A DNA stretch of 64,000 bases, taken from assembly GCF_027531545.1 (NCBI RefSeq), contig NZ_JAPZSC010000006.1, positions 124,001-188,000 of the forward strand, in the 5' to 3' direction. The translations under genes were made by a program, and so were the position numbers. Of the stretch, positions 28,406-36,311 are shown piece by piece (the stretch's first letter is position 1; the number at the start of each line of letters is the position of its first letter). The notes below the pieces were generated by a model. That model made no database searches, had not been told where the DNA came from, and saw only the letters and a list, made by a program, of their open reading frames with translations. This stretch comes from Silanimonas sp. (GTDB taxonomy: Bacteria; Pseudomonadota; Gammaproteobacteria; Xanthomonadales; Xanthomonadaceae).

Positions 28406-29475
28406 GGCGCACCGTCGCTCAGGGTCGAAACCGGGGTGCCTTCGGCGAGGTAGGCGGCGCCTTCCACCACCACCGCGTCGTTCGCGTCCAGGCCTTCGAG
28501 CACGCGGACGTGCTCGGACCCGACCTCCCCGAGTCGGAGGTCGAGCGGCACCGCCCGGCCGTCCCTCGCGACGAACACGCGCCCCCGTCCGTCCTCGATG
28601 GCGACGAGGGCCGAGGTCGGCACGGCGAGTCCCGTGTCGGCGGATGCATCGATCCGCGCGCTGGCCACGAGGCCGCTGCGCAGTGCCGCGGCGCCCTCGC
28701 CCGCGGGAGCCGAAAGCGCGAGGTCCACGGCGATGCCGCCGCTCGCCGCGTCGGCTTCGCCGCCAATCCGCGACACGGTCGCCGGCCACGGGAGGCCGCC
28801 GATCGCGTCGATGCGGATGCTCGCCCGATCGCCGACGCGGAGGCGCAGGCCGTCGCGGTCCGCGACCGTCGCGCGCAGCCGCCATCCCGCATCGCCGCCA
28901 CTCACCACGAGGATGGGCGCACCGGCGCCGACGACTTCGCCGGGTTCGGCCAGGCGCCGCCTGACCACCCCGTCCGCCGGCGCGACGATCCGCGCGTTGC
29001 GGGCGGCGAACACCGCGCTGCGCACCTGGGCCTCGGCCACGATGAGGCGGGTCGTGGCGTCGTCGAGGACCTGGCGCGGCAGCAGTTGCTTCTGCACCAG
29101 TTCGGCGGCGCGTTCCCGGTCGCGGTGGGCCTGCGCCTGCTGCTCCTGCGCCTGCTGGAGCGCGGCATCGACGGTCGTCGGGGCCTGCGTCGCGAGCACC
29201 TGGCCCTTGCGCACGACGTCGCCGATATCGACGTCGATGCGATCGACCACGCCGCCGGAGAGGAAGCCGAGCGTCGATTCCTCGGCGCGCTCGAGGCGGC
29301 CGATCGCCGGCACAGGAAGCAACGTGGAGGCCGGCCGCGGCGTCTGGACCACGACCGGCACCGCGGTCGCGGCCGAGGCCTCGGCGCGACGGTCCGGGTC
29401 GGCGGAGCAGCCCGCCATGACGAGGGAGGCCGCGATCCACGCGGCGAGGCGAAGGGGCAGGGCACGCTGGCGCAT
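28402..29475 (-). CDS. RND periplasmic adaptor lipoprotein (HlyD/MFP family)
   Basis: Membrane-fusion subunit of 357 residues linking the RND pump to an outer-membrane channel. I start it at MRQRALPLRLAAW (29475); an ATG at 29511 lies inside the operator. The N-terminus is a lipoprotein signal with lipobox VMAGC, so the mature protein is probably acylated. The biotinyl-lipoyl halves surround a coiled-coil hairpin rich in Gln/Ala (AQEQQAQAHRDRERAAELV), then beta-barrel segments (LRATVADRDGLRLRVGDRA). The permease gene overlaps its end by 4 nt. Confidence 0.92.
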   Translation of the reverse strand: MRQRALPLRLAAWIAASLVMAGCSADPDRRAEASAATAVPVVVQTPRPASTLLPVPAIGRLERAEESTLGFLSGGVVDRIDVDIGDVVRKGQVLATQAPTTVDAALQQAQEQQAQAHRDRERAAELVQKQLLPRQVLDDATTRLIVAEAQVRSAVFAARNARIVAPADGVVRRRLAEPGEVVGAGAPILVVSGGDAGWRLRATVADRDGLRLRVGDRASIRIDAIGGLPWPATVSRIGGEADAASGGIAVDLALSAPAGEGAAALRSGLVASARIDASADTGLAVPTSALVAIEDGRGRVFVARDGRAVPLDLRLGEVGSEHVRVLEGLDANDAVVVEGAAYLAEGTPVSTLSDGAP

Positions 29476-29486
29476 AAAGTGTCCGA

Positions 29487-29510
29487 TGTACACAATGTGG
29501 ATAGTGTACA
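29487..29510. promoter_or_regulatory. Operator for the divergent TetR regulator / RND pump
   Basis: A perfect inverted repeat TGTACAC - 10 bp - GTGTACA (29487-29493 and 29504-29510) sits in the 61-bp space between the adaptor and tetR start codons. Position and symmetry fit a TetR-family dimer site controlling both directions. Confidence 0.75.
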
Positions 29511-29536
29511 CTCGCGATTCGCGCTATCGTCAAGCC

Positions 29537-30139
29537 ATGTCCAAGCCTGTCCGGAAACCACGAAACGCCTACCACCACGGGAATCTCCGGGAGGCCATCC
29601 TGCAGGTCGCCCGGAGGGCGTTGGACCAGGGCGCCTATGAATCCTTGAGCCTGCGGGAACTGGCGAAGCGGGCCGGGGTGACGGCCAACGCCCCATACCG
29701 GCACTTCGCATCCAAGGACGAGATCCTCGCGGAGGTGGCCGCCGGTGGCTTCGTCCAGATGACGGAGCGCTTCGATGCCTACAGCGAACCCGATGCCAAG
29801 GAGCGCCTGATCCGGCTCTGCGACCTCTACACCGGCTTCGCCGTGGAGTTCCCGCATCTCTACCGGGTGATGTTCGGCATCGACAAACCCGCGCTGATGG
29901 AGCACTCCCCGCTGCACGAGGCGGCGATGGCCTGTTTCGGCCGGCTCGTGGCGGCCACGGCGGCCGCGTCGGCCCCGGGGATCCTCGACGAGATCGACCT
30001 GCTCAAGCGGGCCAATGCGATCTGGACCGTGGTCCACGGCTGGTCGCGGCTCGCCATCGACGGCATGACCGACTTCCAGCCCCCGGGCGCCTTCGCGCCG
30101 GCCGCGGACATCGTCGCGCCGGTCGTGCGTGGTTGGTGA
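29537..30139 (+). CDS. TetR-family transcriptional repressor
   Basis: A 200-residue regulator. The N-terminal helix-turn-helix is YHHGNLREAILQVARRAL ... LSLRELAKRAGVTANAPYRHF, ending in the family's YRHFxSKDEIL. The C-terminal part is of the TetR_C_33-like, WHG-containing type (WTVVHGWSRLAIDGM). It is divergent from the RND operon, with a palindromic operator between them, so it very probably represses the pump and itself. TATCGT lies six bases before the ATG, another case of the leaderless arrangement. Confidence 0.92.
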   Translation: MSKPVRKPRNAYHHGNLREAILQVARRALDQGAYESLSLRELAKRAGVTANAPYRHFASKDEILAEVAAGGFVQMTERFDAYSEPDAKERLIRLCDLYTGFAVEFPHLYRVMFGIDKPALMEHSPLHEAAMACFGRLVAATAAASAPGILDEIDLLKRANAIWTVVHGWSRLAIDGMTDFQPPGAFAPAADIVAPVVRGW

Positions 30140-30169
30140 CGCCAAGGCGCGCAGGCCTCGATCCGCCCT

Positions 30170-31381
30170 TCAGCGTGTCCGGCGCACGCACTTTGCGAGG
30201 TTCGCCCCGCGGATGTCGTCGCCCTGAGGGCCGAAGCCGCCCGGCCACTGGCCCGGCGTTGCGGTCTTCGGGTCGCTGCGCTGCGCACCGGCGCCATGGA
30301 CGTCCATCCACACGCGTCGCCCCAAACCGGGCGGTGATTCGACCTTGCCGAGGGCCGGCCCCACGGCGAAGTAGACGGCCAGCTCGCCCCGCGCATGGAA
30401 GGGCGCCGTCTCCGCCGCCGGGGGCGCGCTCTCGAGGTGGGTGGTCGAGGTCCACAGGTAGGCCGCCGGATCGGACAGGTCGAACACCGGGTCGAGCGCC
30501 GGCACGCGCGTGGTGTCGATGATCGACTGCAGTTCCTTGGCGGTGGGCAGGCGCCAGTCGTCGTGGCCGCCGAGCACGAGCCGGTCGCAGGTGGCGAGGG
30601 CCTCGGCCCACGGGACGGGCGTGCGGCTGTCGCCGCGCTGCCACGTCAGTCCGGTCGCGCGGTCCTCGACGACCTCGCCGCCGGCATGGAAGTCATTGGT
30701 GCCGTACGTCGGCCCGCGGACGAGGCGCAGCGCCAGGCGGTGCGGCGTCTGCATCCGGTTGGCGGGGTCCATCACCGGGTAGCCCTTGATCCTGCCATCG
30801 GCGAAGTTCACGCCGAACACCGTCTCGTCCCGTCCCATGGTCCGGCCGATGTAGCGGGTCGACGTCCACTCCTGCACGTCGATGGGGCGGCGTCCGTGGG
30901 CCGCGTCCCCCAAGCCGGTGCCGGCCGCGTAGGCGAAGGTGAAGGCCTTTGCATCGATGTACGGACGCGAGGTGGCCGGGTCACCGGTGAAGCCGCCGCG
31001 GAAATCGATCAGCGAGTACAGCTCGCGAAGGCTGGGCACGCGCCAGTCGTCGTGGCCGGCCAGCCGGCTCGCTTTCGCGGTCGCGCCGGTGTCCGCGAAG
31101 GCCACGGCGTCGATGGGGGCTTTGGCCCACATCAACCCCGTGACGGTGTCCGTGACGGTGCCGTCGCCATGGTCGACATAGGCCGTCGCGCGTCCGCCGG
31201 ATGCGGCGTCCTGCCCGGCCAGCGGTTGGCCGGACGCGGGGCAGGGCATCGTGGCGCCGCTGACGGCGTAGCACTGATCCTGCTGGGTGCCGACGAGCGG
31301 ATACGACGGCGTGGCCGCGGCGATGGGCATCGCGAGGCACGCGACGAGGAGGGCGGTGACACACGCTGCGCAACGGGTCAT
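30170..31381 (-). CDS. Secreted DUF1566 (Lcl C-terminal) protein, two repeats
   Basis: A 403-residue exported protein. I start at 31381 (MTRCAACVTALLVACL), which has GGAG upstream and gives a signal peptide with cleavage near AAATPS. Two DUF1566 units are evident. The first contains DGTVTDTVTGLMWAK and HDDWRVPSLRELYSLID. The second contains VVEDRATGLTWQRGDS and HDDWRLPTAKELQSIID. Such domains occur in adhesins and formylglycine-like lectin folds; the function here is unknown. No membrane anchor is seen at the C-terminus. Confidence 0.75.
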   Translation of the reverse strand: MTRCAACVTALLVACLAMPIAAATPSYPLVGTQQDQCYAVSGATMPCPASGQPLAGQDAASGGRATAYVDHGDGTVTDTVTGLMWAKAPIDAVAFADTGATAKASRLAGHDDWRVPSLRELYSLIDFRGGFTGDPATSRPYIDAKAFTFAYAAGTGLGDAAHGRRPIDVQEWTSTRYIGRTMGRDETVFGVNFADGRIKGYPVMDPANRMQTPHRLALRLVRGPTYGTNDFHAGGEVVEDRATGLTWQRGDSRTPVPWAEALATCDRLVLGGHDDWRLPTAKELQSIIDTTRVPALDPVFDLSDPAAYLWTSTTHLESAPPAAETAPFHARGELAVYFAVGPALGKVESPPGLGRRVWMDVHGAGAQRSDPKTATPGQWPGGFGPQGDDIRGANLAKCVRRTR

Positions 31382-31444
31382 GGCAGTCTCCGGGAGCCTG
31401 CTCCCCATGATGCAGCGGGGGGGCTGATGCGTCGCAGGAGGCCC

Positions 31445-32620
31445 TCAGGGTTTGCCCACCGGCGCTGCGGCTGGCGCGGGCGGCGCCGGCAGGTCGGCCA
31501 GCGGCGGGCCGAAGCGGTACACGTCGGCACCGATCGCGTAGGCCAGCGGCCCATCCGGCGTGTGCAGGACGCGGATCTTGTTGACCACGCGGCCGAGGTC
31601 GACCGCCGTCCAGGTGGCCCCACCGTCGCGCGTCTCGAAGCCACCCTTGTTGGTGCCAACCCAGCCACGCTCGGCGTCGAGGAAGCCCACACCGAACGCC
31701 CGCACACCGGCATCGTCCACGAGGGGCATCTCCGTCCACGTGCGGCCGCCGTCGGTGGTCTTGGCGACGTAGCGCTGCGACCTTGCCGGGTCAGGGTCGT
31801 AGGACTGGATCGTCGCGTAGCCCACCTCGGGGGTCGGGAAGGCGCCTTTCCAGGTGATCTCGAAGCCGCGCGTCGAACGGTACACCGGCGTCCACGTCGC
31901 CCCGCCGTCCTCGGTGCGCAGGATGAGGGCGTTCGCCTGCTCGATGGCCGCGTCGGTCGCCGCGAACACGAGGCCACGCTGCGCATCGAAGAACTTCACG
32001 TCGACGATCATGCCGGCCTGGGCGGAGAGGTCGATCATCGACCACGTGGCGCCGCCGTCGAGGCTGCGCAGCAGGTGGGCCGGGCCGCCGACGCGACCGC
32101 CCACATGCACCACGGTGCGATGGCCCAGCTCGCCGGCGTTGATGAAGGGCTCGTGCACGATGTCGATGGCGCAGACGCCGCGCATCGCCAGCACCGTCGG
32201 GTCGTCGACCGGCGTCCACGTGCGTCCACCGTCTGCCGTGCGATACAGCGGGCGGGTATCGGTGACGCCGGGGAAGTAGTCGGTGCCGATGTTGCCGGCG
32301 AACCCGTGTTGCGCGTCGATCATGCCCAGCGCCCGGAAGTAGGTGCCCGGCGTGTCGTGCACCTTGTCCCAGTGTCGGCCGCCATCGGTCGTGCGGAAAA
32401 TGCGACCCAGCCCATTCGCGTAGAGGCCGTTCTCGGCGTCGACGAACACGATGTCGTCCTGCTTGCCGCGATACGGCTCGGTCGGGAGTGCTTGCCAACG
32501 TGCGTCCGCGTGGATGGGCGAGGTTGCCGCAGGCGTTGCCGTGTCATGGGATGCCTGGGCGGGCAGGTTGGGGGCGAACAGGGCGAGGGCGAGGGCGAGG
32601 GCCAGCGGGGCGAGGCGCAT
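31445..32620 (-). CDS. Exported YCF48/BNR-repeat beta-propeller protein
   Basis: A 391-residue protein with a signal peptide (MRLAPLALALALALFAPNLPAQA). Repeated sialidase-type Asp-box units follow: RTTDGGRHWDKV, RTADGGRTWTPV, RSLDGGATWSMI, RTEDGGATWTPV, KTTDGGRTWTEM, ETRDGGATWTAV. This is the arrangement of photosystem II assembly-factor-like (YCF48) propellers in non-photosynthetic bacteria, where the role is unknown. The start has AAGGAA upstream. A Pro/Ala-rich tail ends the protein. It is codirectional with the DUF1566 gene 63 bp further on. Confidence 0.82.
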   Translation of the reverse strand: MRLAPLALALALALFAPNLPAQASHDTATPAATSPIHADARWQALPTEPYRGKQDDIVFVDAENGLYANGLGRIFRTTDGGRHWDKVHDTPGTYFRALGMIDAQHGFAGNIGTDYFPGVTDTRPLYRTADGGRTWTPVDDPTVLAMRGVCAIDIVHEPFINAGELGHRTVVHVGGRVGGPAHLLRSLDGGATWSMIDLSAQAGMIVDVKFFDAQRGLVFAATDAAIEQANALILRTEDGGATWTPVYRSTRGFEITWKGAFPTPEVGYATIQSYDPDPARSQRYVAKTTDGGRTWTEMPLVDDAGVRAFGVGFLDAERGWVGTNKGGFETRDGGATWTAVDLGRVVNKIRVLHTPDGPLAYAIGADVYRFGPPLADLPAPPAPAAAPVGKP

Positions 32621-32720
32621 CCGGGACGTTCCTTGGCGATCAGGCCGCCATCCTGCCGACCCGGGCACTGCAGCGCCCGTGCCTGATGCCCGTGTGACTT
32701 CTGGGACAGACAGGACGTTT

Positions 32721-33062
32721 GTGGAGGCGGGGCGCCGGTTCCTGCGCGATTCTGAAAACGGTTCACGACTCGCCGTCACTGGCGCGCACAGCGCGTTTGA
32801 GCACCACTTCGACATGCACCCGCAGGCGCTGATCGTGTTTCTGCACGAGTACCGCATCGGCTCCCCGGTGTTCGTCGACGCCCATGTCGACGGCGATCCG
32901 CTGCCACGCACGTTGCGCGCCTACGGCTGGCGCGGCACGCCGAGCCTCACGCTGATCGATCGCCAGGGCCGGGTGCGCTTCTCGCACTTCGGCGTTGTCG
33001 ACGATCTCGTGTTAGGGGCGTGGGTCTGGAGGCTTCTCGCCGAGTCTCCGGCTCATCCTTGA
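32721..33062 (+). pseudogene. C-terminal remnant of a thioredoxin-fold redoxin
   Basis: The open frame (GTG at 32721) matches only the second half of a TlpA/AhpC-like redoxin: HSAFEHHFDMHPQALIVFL, HEYRIGSPVFVDA, then RTLRAYGWRGTPSLTLID with the cis-Pro loop GTPS. The part that should precede it, with the CPxC active site, is absent. Upstream bases to 32620 do not restore it in any frame I checked. I call it a truncated pseudogene; expression as a 113-residue protein cannot be excluded but it would have no redox cysteines. Confidence 0.65.
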
Positions 33063-33123
33063 AGCGATGACCCATCCTCGCCGAAAGTGGTGGCGTCGTT
33101 CAGGCGTTCCCTGAGGAGGCGGC

Positions 33124-33918
33124 ATGCCATCGATCAAGCTACCTACGGGCTCCGTTCACTACACCGAGCATGGGCAGGGTGTCCCCCTTGTTTTGCTCCA
33201 CGCCAACCCCGGCGACAGCAAGGATTTCGAGGCCGTTGTTCCCGCGCTTTCAAAAACCTACCGCGTTCTCGCGCTTGACTGGCCGGGCTACGGTCAATCG
33301 GCTCTTCCACAACAGCCTGAATGGGTTGGGGTGCTGTTCTTCTACCAAGTCCTGCGTGAGTTCCTGGCAGCGTTGGCATTGCCGCCCGCTTGCTTCATTG
33401 GAAACTCGCTTGGCGGCAATGCCGCTGCACGTCTCGCCGCAGAGTCACCCGAGCTCGTCCGCGGCTTGGTGCTGGTTGCCCCGGGGGGATTCACGACCCC
33501 GAGTTTGGTTTCGCGCAACTTCTGCAAGCTGCAGGGCAGCCGGTTTTCTCTTTCGCCCCGTCGCTTTGCAAGTCTGTATCTCAAGCACCGCACAGCCACG
33601 ACACGGGCCATGCTGGAGCGCGCGTCCACAACACAGGCCGCAGCACCACAGATCATGCTCAATCGTGCCCTCTGGCGTGGCTTCGCCACGCCGGACAACG
33701 ACCTTCGAACCGTTGCGCCGAAGATCAAGGCACCCACATTGCTGCTCTTCGGCAAAAGCGATCCCGTGATTCCAGCCGGAAAAGACGGAAGGGTGGCAGC
33801 GCGGTGCATACCGTCAGCGCAGTTCAAAGCTCTGCCATGTGGCCACGCTTCATTTGCGGAGGTGCCAGAGCTGTTTCTGGAAGAAGTACAGCCATTCTTG
33901 GCGGCATGTAGCGCCTGA
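33124..33918 (+). CDS. Alpha/beta hydrolase
   Basis: A 264-residue alpha/beta-fold hydrolase. The oxyanion segment is LLHANPGDSKDFE, the nucleophile elbow FIGNSLGGNAAARLA holds Ser, and the catalytic acid and base fit FGKSDPVIP and CGHASF. It has a strong Shine-Dalgarno (GAGGAGG, 33113-33119). Base composition looks clearly lower in GC than its neighbours (for example around 33241-33300), and codons such as AAA, TTT and CAA are more common, suggesting recent acquisition. It directly follows the decayed redoxin. Substrate unknown. Confidence 0.88.
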   Translation: MPSIKLPTGSVHYTEHGQGVPLVLLHANPGDSKDFEAVVPALSKTYRVLALDWPGYGQSALPQQPEWVGVLFFYQVLREFLAALALPPACFIGNSLGGNAAARLAAESPELVRGLVLVAPGGFTTPSLVSRNFCKLQGSRFSLSPRRFASLYLKHRTATTRAMLERASTTQAAAPQIMLNRALWRGFATPDNDLRTVAPKIKAPTLLLFGKSDPVIPAGKDGRVAARCIPSAQFKALPCGHASFAEVPELFLEEVQPFLAACSA

Positions 33919-34029
33919 CAATTCAAGCAAGCCGACTCCGCATCGCGGCTCGATGTTGTTCAATACGTGGCGCGGCCTCTGCTAAAGCCGACCGTCGACG
34001 GCGCGGCCATTTCGTGCACTACTGTCCGG

Positions 34030-35172
34030 GTGAGCCCGCGCCGAACCACCGCCACCCGCAACCTCGCCGCCGCCCGTGGCGCGCTCCAGATCGGCGTGGC
34101 CGGCACCGTCGCCGCCGCCACGCTGGCGGAAGCCGTGCACATGGCGGTGCTGTCGACCACCCCATGGGGGATCGGGCGGCCCCTGGCGAGGACCATCTAC
34201 GCGAGTGTCCGCGGCGTTGCGGGCCTTGCAGGGCAGGGCGGCGATCGTCTGCTGTCCCTACTGGCGCCTCGCCTCGGGTCGGACACCCGCCGACGCCTTT
34301 CGCCTCCCGTGCCGTTGGGCGTCCAAGCGGCGCTCAATGGGGTCCTCGGCGACCGGCTCGATCAGGTGGCCCCGGCGACGGTGCTGCCCATGCGCCTTCA
34401 TCCGCACCGTTCGTCGCGCGTGGCGCGTCGAACGGCCGTGGCGGGTGACGTGGTCTTCGTCCATGGCCTGTGCATGCACGATCGCCATTGGCAGGACGAA
34501 GCGGCGGACGCGGTCGATCTCGGTCGTGCACTGTCGATGGTCCACGAGCTACGGCCGCTTTACGCGCGATACAACTCCGGCCGGCCGATCGAAGAGAACG
34601 GTCGCCGTCTGGCAAAGATCCTGGAGCGTCGCGAGTTACGGCCCGCCAGTACAGACCGGCCCCTGCATCTGGTCGCCCACAGCCTAGGGGGGCTGGTCGT
34701 TCGTAGCGCCATCGCCGCGGGTGTCGAGCATGGGCACCGATGGCCGCAACGCCTCGGGCATGTGGTTTGCCTGGGGACGCCGCACGAGGGGGCTCCCCTG
34801 GAGCGGCTTGGTGCATCGATCGAGACGCTGCTTGCGCTCAACCGGTTTTCCGCGCCTTGGGCGATGCTGGGCCGCCTTCGCAGCATCGCGATTCGCCAAC
34901 TCGGGGACGCCGCCGTGCCGTCATGGCCATCGTCGCTCGACGGCGTGCATTTGCATCTCGTGGCCGGGTGCCAGACACGGCGTGGTCCTCGGGCCGCGCA
35001 CGAGCACTGGGGGGACGGGCTGGTCCCGGTCGCCAGCGCTTTGGCTCGATCCGTATCTCCGTCTGAGTTGCCGGTCCGCAGCCGACGGGTGTTCGACGAC
35101 GTTGGGCACCTGAGGCTTCTGGGCCATCCGGACGTGACCGAGCACGTGCGGCGGATCCTCGCGGGGCTCTAG
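34030..35172 (+). CDS. Lipase-like alpha/beta hydrolase (PGAP1/triacylglycerol-lipase type)
   Basis: About 380 residues. The C-terminal two thirds carry a lipase fold: VVFVHGLCMHDRHWQ (oxyanion region), LHLVAHSLGGLVVRS (Ser elbow), then VVCLGTPHEGAPLER, and DGLVPVASAL with DVGHLRLLGHPD for the acid and His. The N-terminal 100 residues contain a hydrophobic stretch (VAAATLAEAVHMAVLS) and are not recognisable. The start is uncertain: GTG at 34030 or GTG at 33967, neither with a good ribosome-binding site. Confidence 0.78.
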   Translation: MSPRRTTATRNLAAARGALQIGVAGTVAAATLAEAVHMAVLSTTPWGIGRPLARTIYASVRGVAGLAGQGGDRLLSLLAPRLGSDTRRRLSPPVPLGVQAALNGVLGDRLDQVAPATVLPMRLHPHRSSRVARRTAVAGDVVFVHGLCMHDRHWQDEAADAVDLGRALSMVHELRPLYARYNSGRPIEENGRRLAKILERRELRPASTDRPLHLVAHSLGGLVVRSAIAAGVEHGHRWPQRLGHVVCLGTPHEGAPLERLGASIETLLALNRFSAPWAMLGRLRSIAIRQLGDAAVPSWPSSLDGVHLHLVAGCQTRRGPRAAHEHWGDGLVPVASALARSVSPSELPVRSRRVFDDVGHLRLLGHPDVTEHVRRILAGL

Positions 35173-35194
35173 GCATCGCCCCTGTACGAAATTA

Positions 35195-35210
35195 CATAAT
35201 ATTCATTATG
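35195..35210. other. AT-rich inverted repeat between convergent genes
   Basis: CATAAT-ATTC-ATTATG in a short AT-rich patch that stands out from the GC-rich surroundings. It lies beyond the 3' ends of two convergent genes. The stem is too weak for a terminator; it may be a protein-binding site or insertion scar. Confidence 0.35.
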
Positions 35211-35234
35211 CGAACTAGTGTTTTCTGCCGGTTC

Positions 35235-35729
35235 TTACGCCCCCAAGTCCCGCTGCGTCAGATACAGCCGCAGATCGAATTCCCACTGGTGATACTCCGG
35301 TGCCATATGGGTGCACAGCTGGTAGAACGCCTTGTCGTGGTCGCTCTCCCGCATATGCGCCAGTTCGTGCACCACGATCATCTCTAGGAACTCCGGGGCC
35401 GCATCCTTGAACAAGGCGGCAATGCGGATCTCGCGGCTCACCTTCAGTCGGCTCCCCTGCACCCGCGACACCGTGGTGTGCGTTCCTAGGGCGTGCTTCA
35501 GCACCTGCAGCTTGCCGTCGTAAATCACCTTGCCCAACGGTGGCGACTGGCGAAGGTGCCGGTCCTTCAGTTCTTGGACGTACTCGTACAACTGGCCATC
35601 GCTGCGAACGGCGTGCCGATCCGGATACTTCTCCGCGAGCATCTGGTCCAGCCGGCCTTGCTCGATCAAGGCACGTACCCGCTCCTGCGCCGGTTCGGGA
35701 TAGCCAACGAGGTACTTCAATGCCTGCAT
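35235..35729 (-). CDS. YgjP-like zinc metallopeptidase (M48-related, DUF45)
   Basis: A 164-residue cytoplasmic protein with the metal motif VVHELAHMRESDHDKAFY: HExxH plus a downstream His, typical of YgjP/SprT-like DUF45 proteins. A further conserved part is GSRLKVSREIRIAALF. E. coli YgjP is a small putative metalloprotease of unknown substrate. Its ATG is 2 nt after the stop of the small Pro-rich gene, so it is the last gene of a four-gene unit. Confidence 0.85.
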   Translation of the reverse strand: MQALKYLVGYPEPAQERVRALIEQGRLDQMLAEKYPDRHAVRSDGQLYEYVQELKDRHLRQSPPLGKVIYDGKLQVLKHALGTHTTVSRVQGSRLKVSREIRIAALFKDAAPEFLEMIVVHELAHMRESDHDKAFYQLCTHMAPEYHQWEFDLRLYLTQRDLGA

Positions 35730-35731
35730 GA

Positions 35732-35989
35732 TTAGCCCGGCGGAAGGCGCGACACCGCGCTGTAGATCTTCGCCGCATTCGCGGCCGTCGTGCGGGCGGG
35801 ATCGAGCTGCTGAACCATCGACGCAAGCATCGCGCCGACTTCGTCGATGCCCGGCGAGCGCACGGGTGGCAGAGGGCGGGCCGCGGGAGCCGGCGTCGCC
35901 AGCGCTTCCGGCGTGCCGATGGGCGTCGGCCGGAACGGGGCGATGGGCAGCGTGGGCCCCAGGGCGGGGCCGAAAACCGGCGGGAGCAT
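35732..35989 (-). CDS. Small Pro/Ala-rich hypothetical protein
   Basis: An 85-residue open frame starting MLPPVFGPALGPTLPIAPF at 35989, 4 nt after the GIY-YIG stop and ending 2 nt before the YgjP start. The first half is rich in Pro and Ala; the second half (IDEVGAMLASMVQQLDP, then ANAAKIYSAVSRLPPG) looks like an amphipathic helix pair. I do not recognise a family. Its exact fit between two genes supports it as real. Confidence 0.55.
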   Translation of the reverse strand: MLPPVFGPALGPTLPIAPFRPTPIGTPEALATPAPAARPLPPVRSPGIDEVGAMLASMVQQLDPARTTAANAAKIYSAVSRLPPG

Positions 35990-35993
35990 GCGC

Positions 35994-36311
35994 CTAGGTT
36001 CCGTTGCGGGCGTCTGTCTTGGCGTGCGTTGGGTCGCGGTTTGACCGGCGTTCACCCCACTCCGCCACCCGCTCCAGCTTGCGGACGCGGGCCAGGGCCT
36101 TGAACGCCCGCTCCTCCCGCAGCGCCTCCGCTTTGCCGGCGACCGTGATCGTGGCGACGATGGCCTCCGGAGGGAACGCGCGTGTGAACTTGGCGCCCTT
36201 CCCTGCGCGATGCTCGGCGAATCGCGCCTCGACGTCCTTGGCGATGCCGCAGTACAAGCGATCACCGCGGCATCGGAGCACGTAGACGAACCAGTGTTCC
36301 GCGTCAGTCAC
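35994..36311 (-). CDS. GIY-YIG nuclease-fold protein (UPF0213-like)
   Basis: A 105-residue protein with a GIY-YIG domain: WFVYVLRCRGDRLYCGIAKD carries the YVLxC...YxGI core, followed by RFAEHRAGKGAKFTR and the catalytic-helix Glu in AEALREERAFKAL. Stand-alone small GIY-YIG proteins (YhbQ type) have no firm function. The GTG start at 36311 overlaps the PPTase gene by 8 nt; an open extension to 36437 is Arg-rich and unconserved. Confidence 0.82.
   Translation of the reverse strand: MTDAEHWFVYVLRCRGDRLYCGIAKDVEARFAEHRAGKGAKFTRAFPPEAIVATITVAGKAEALREERAFKALARVRKLERVAEWGERRSNRDPTHAKTDARNGT

Noticed and set aside
28510-29640. Long plus-strand frames opposite the RND adaptor and permease
   Set aside because: They are antisense to conserved pump genes, and the true tetR start lies at 29537 inside such a frame.
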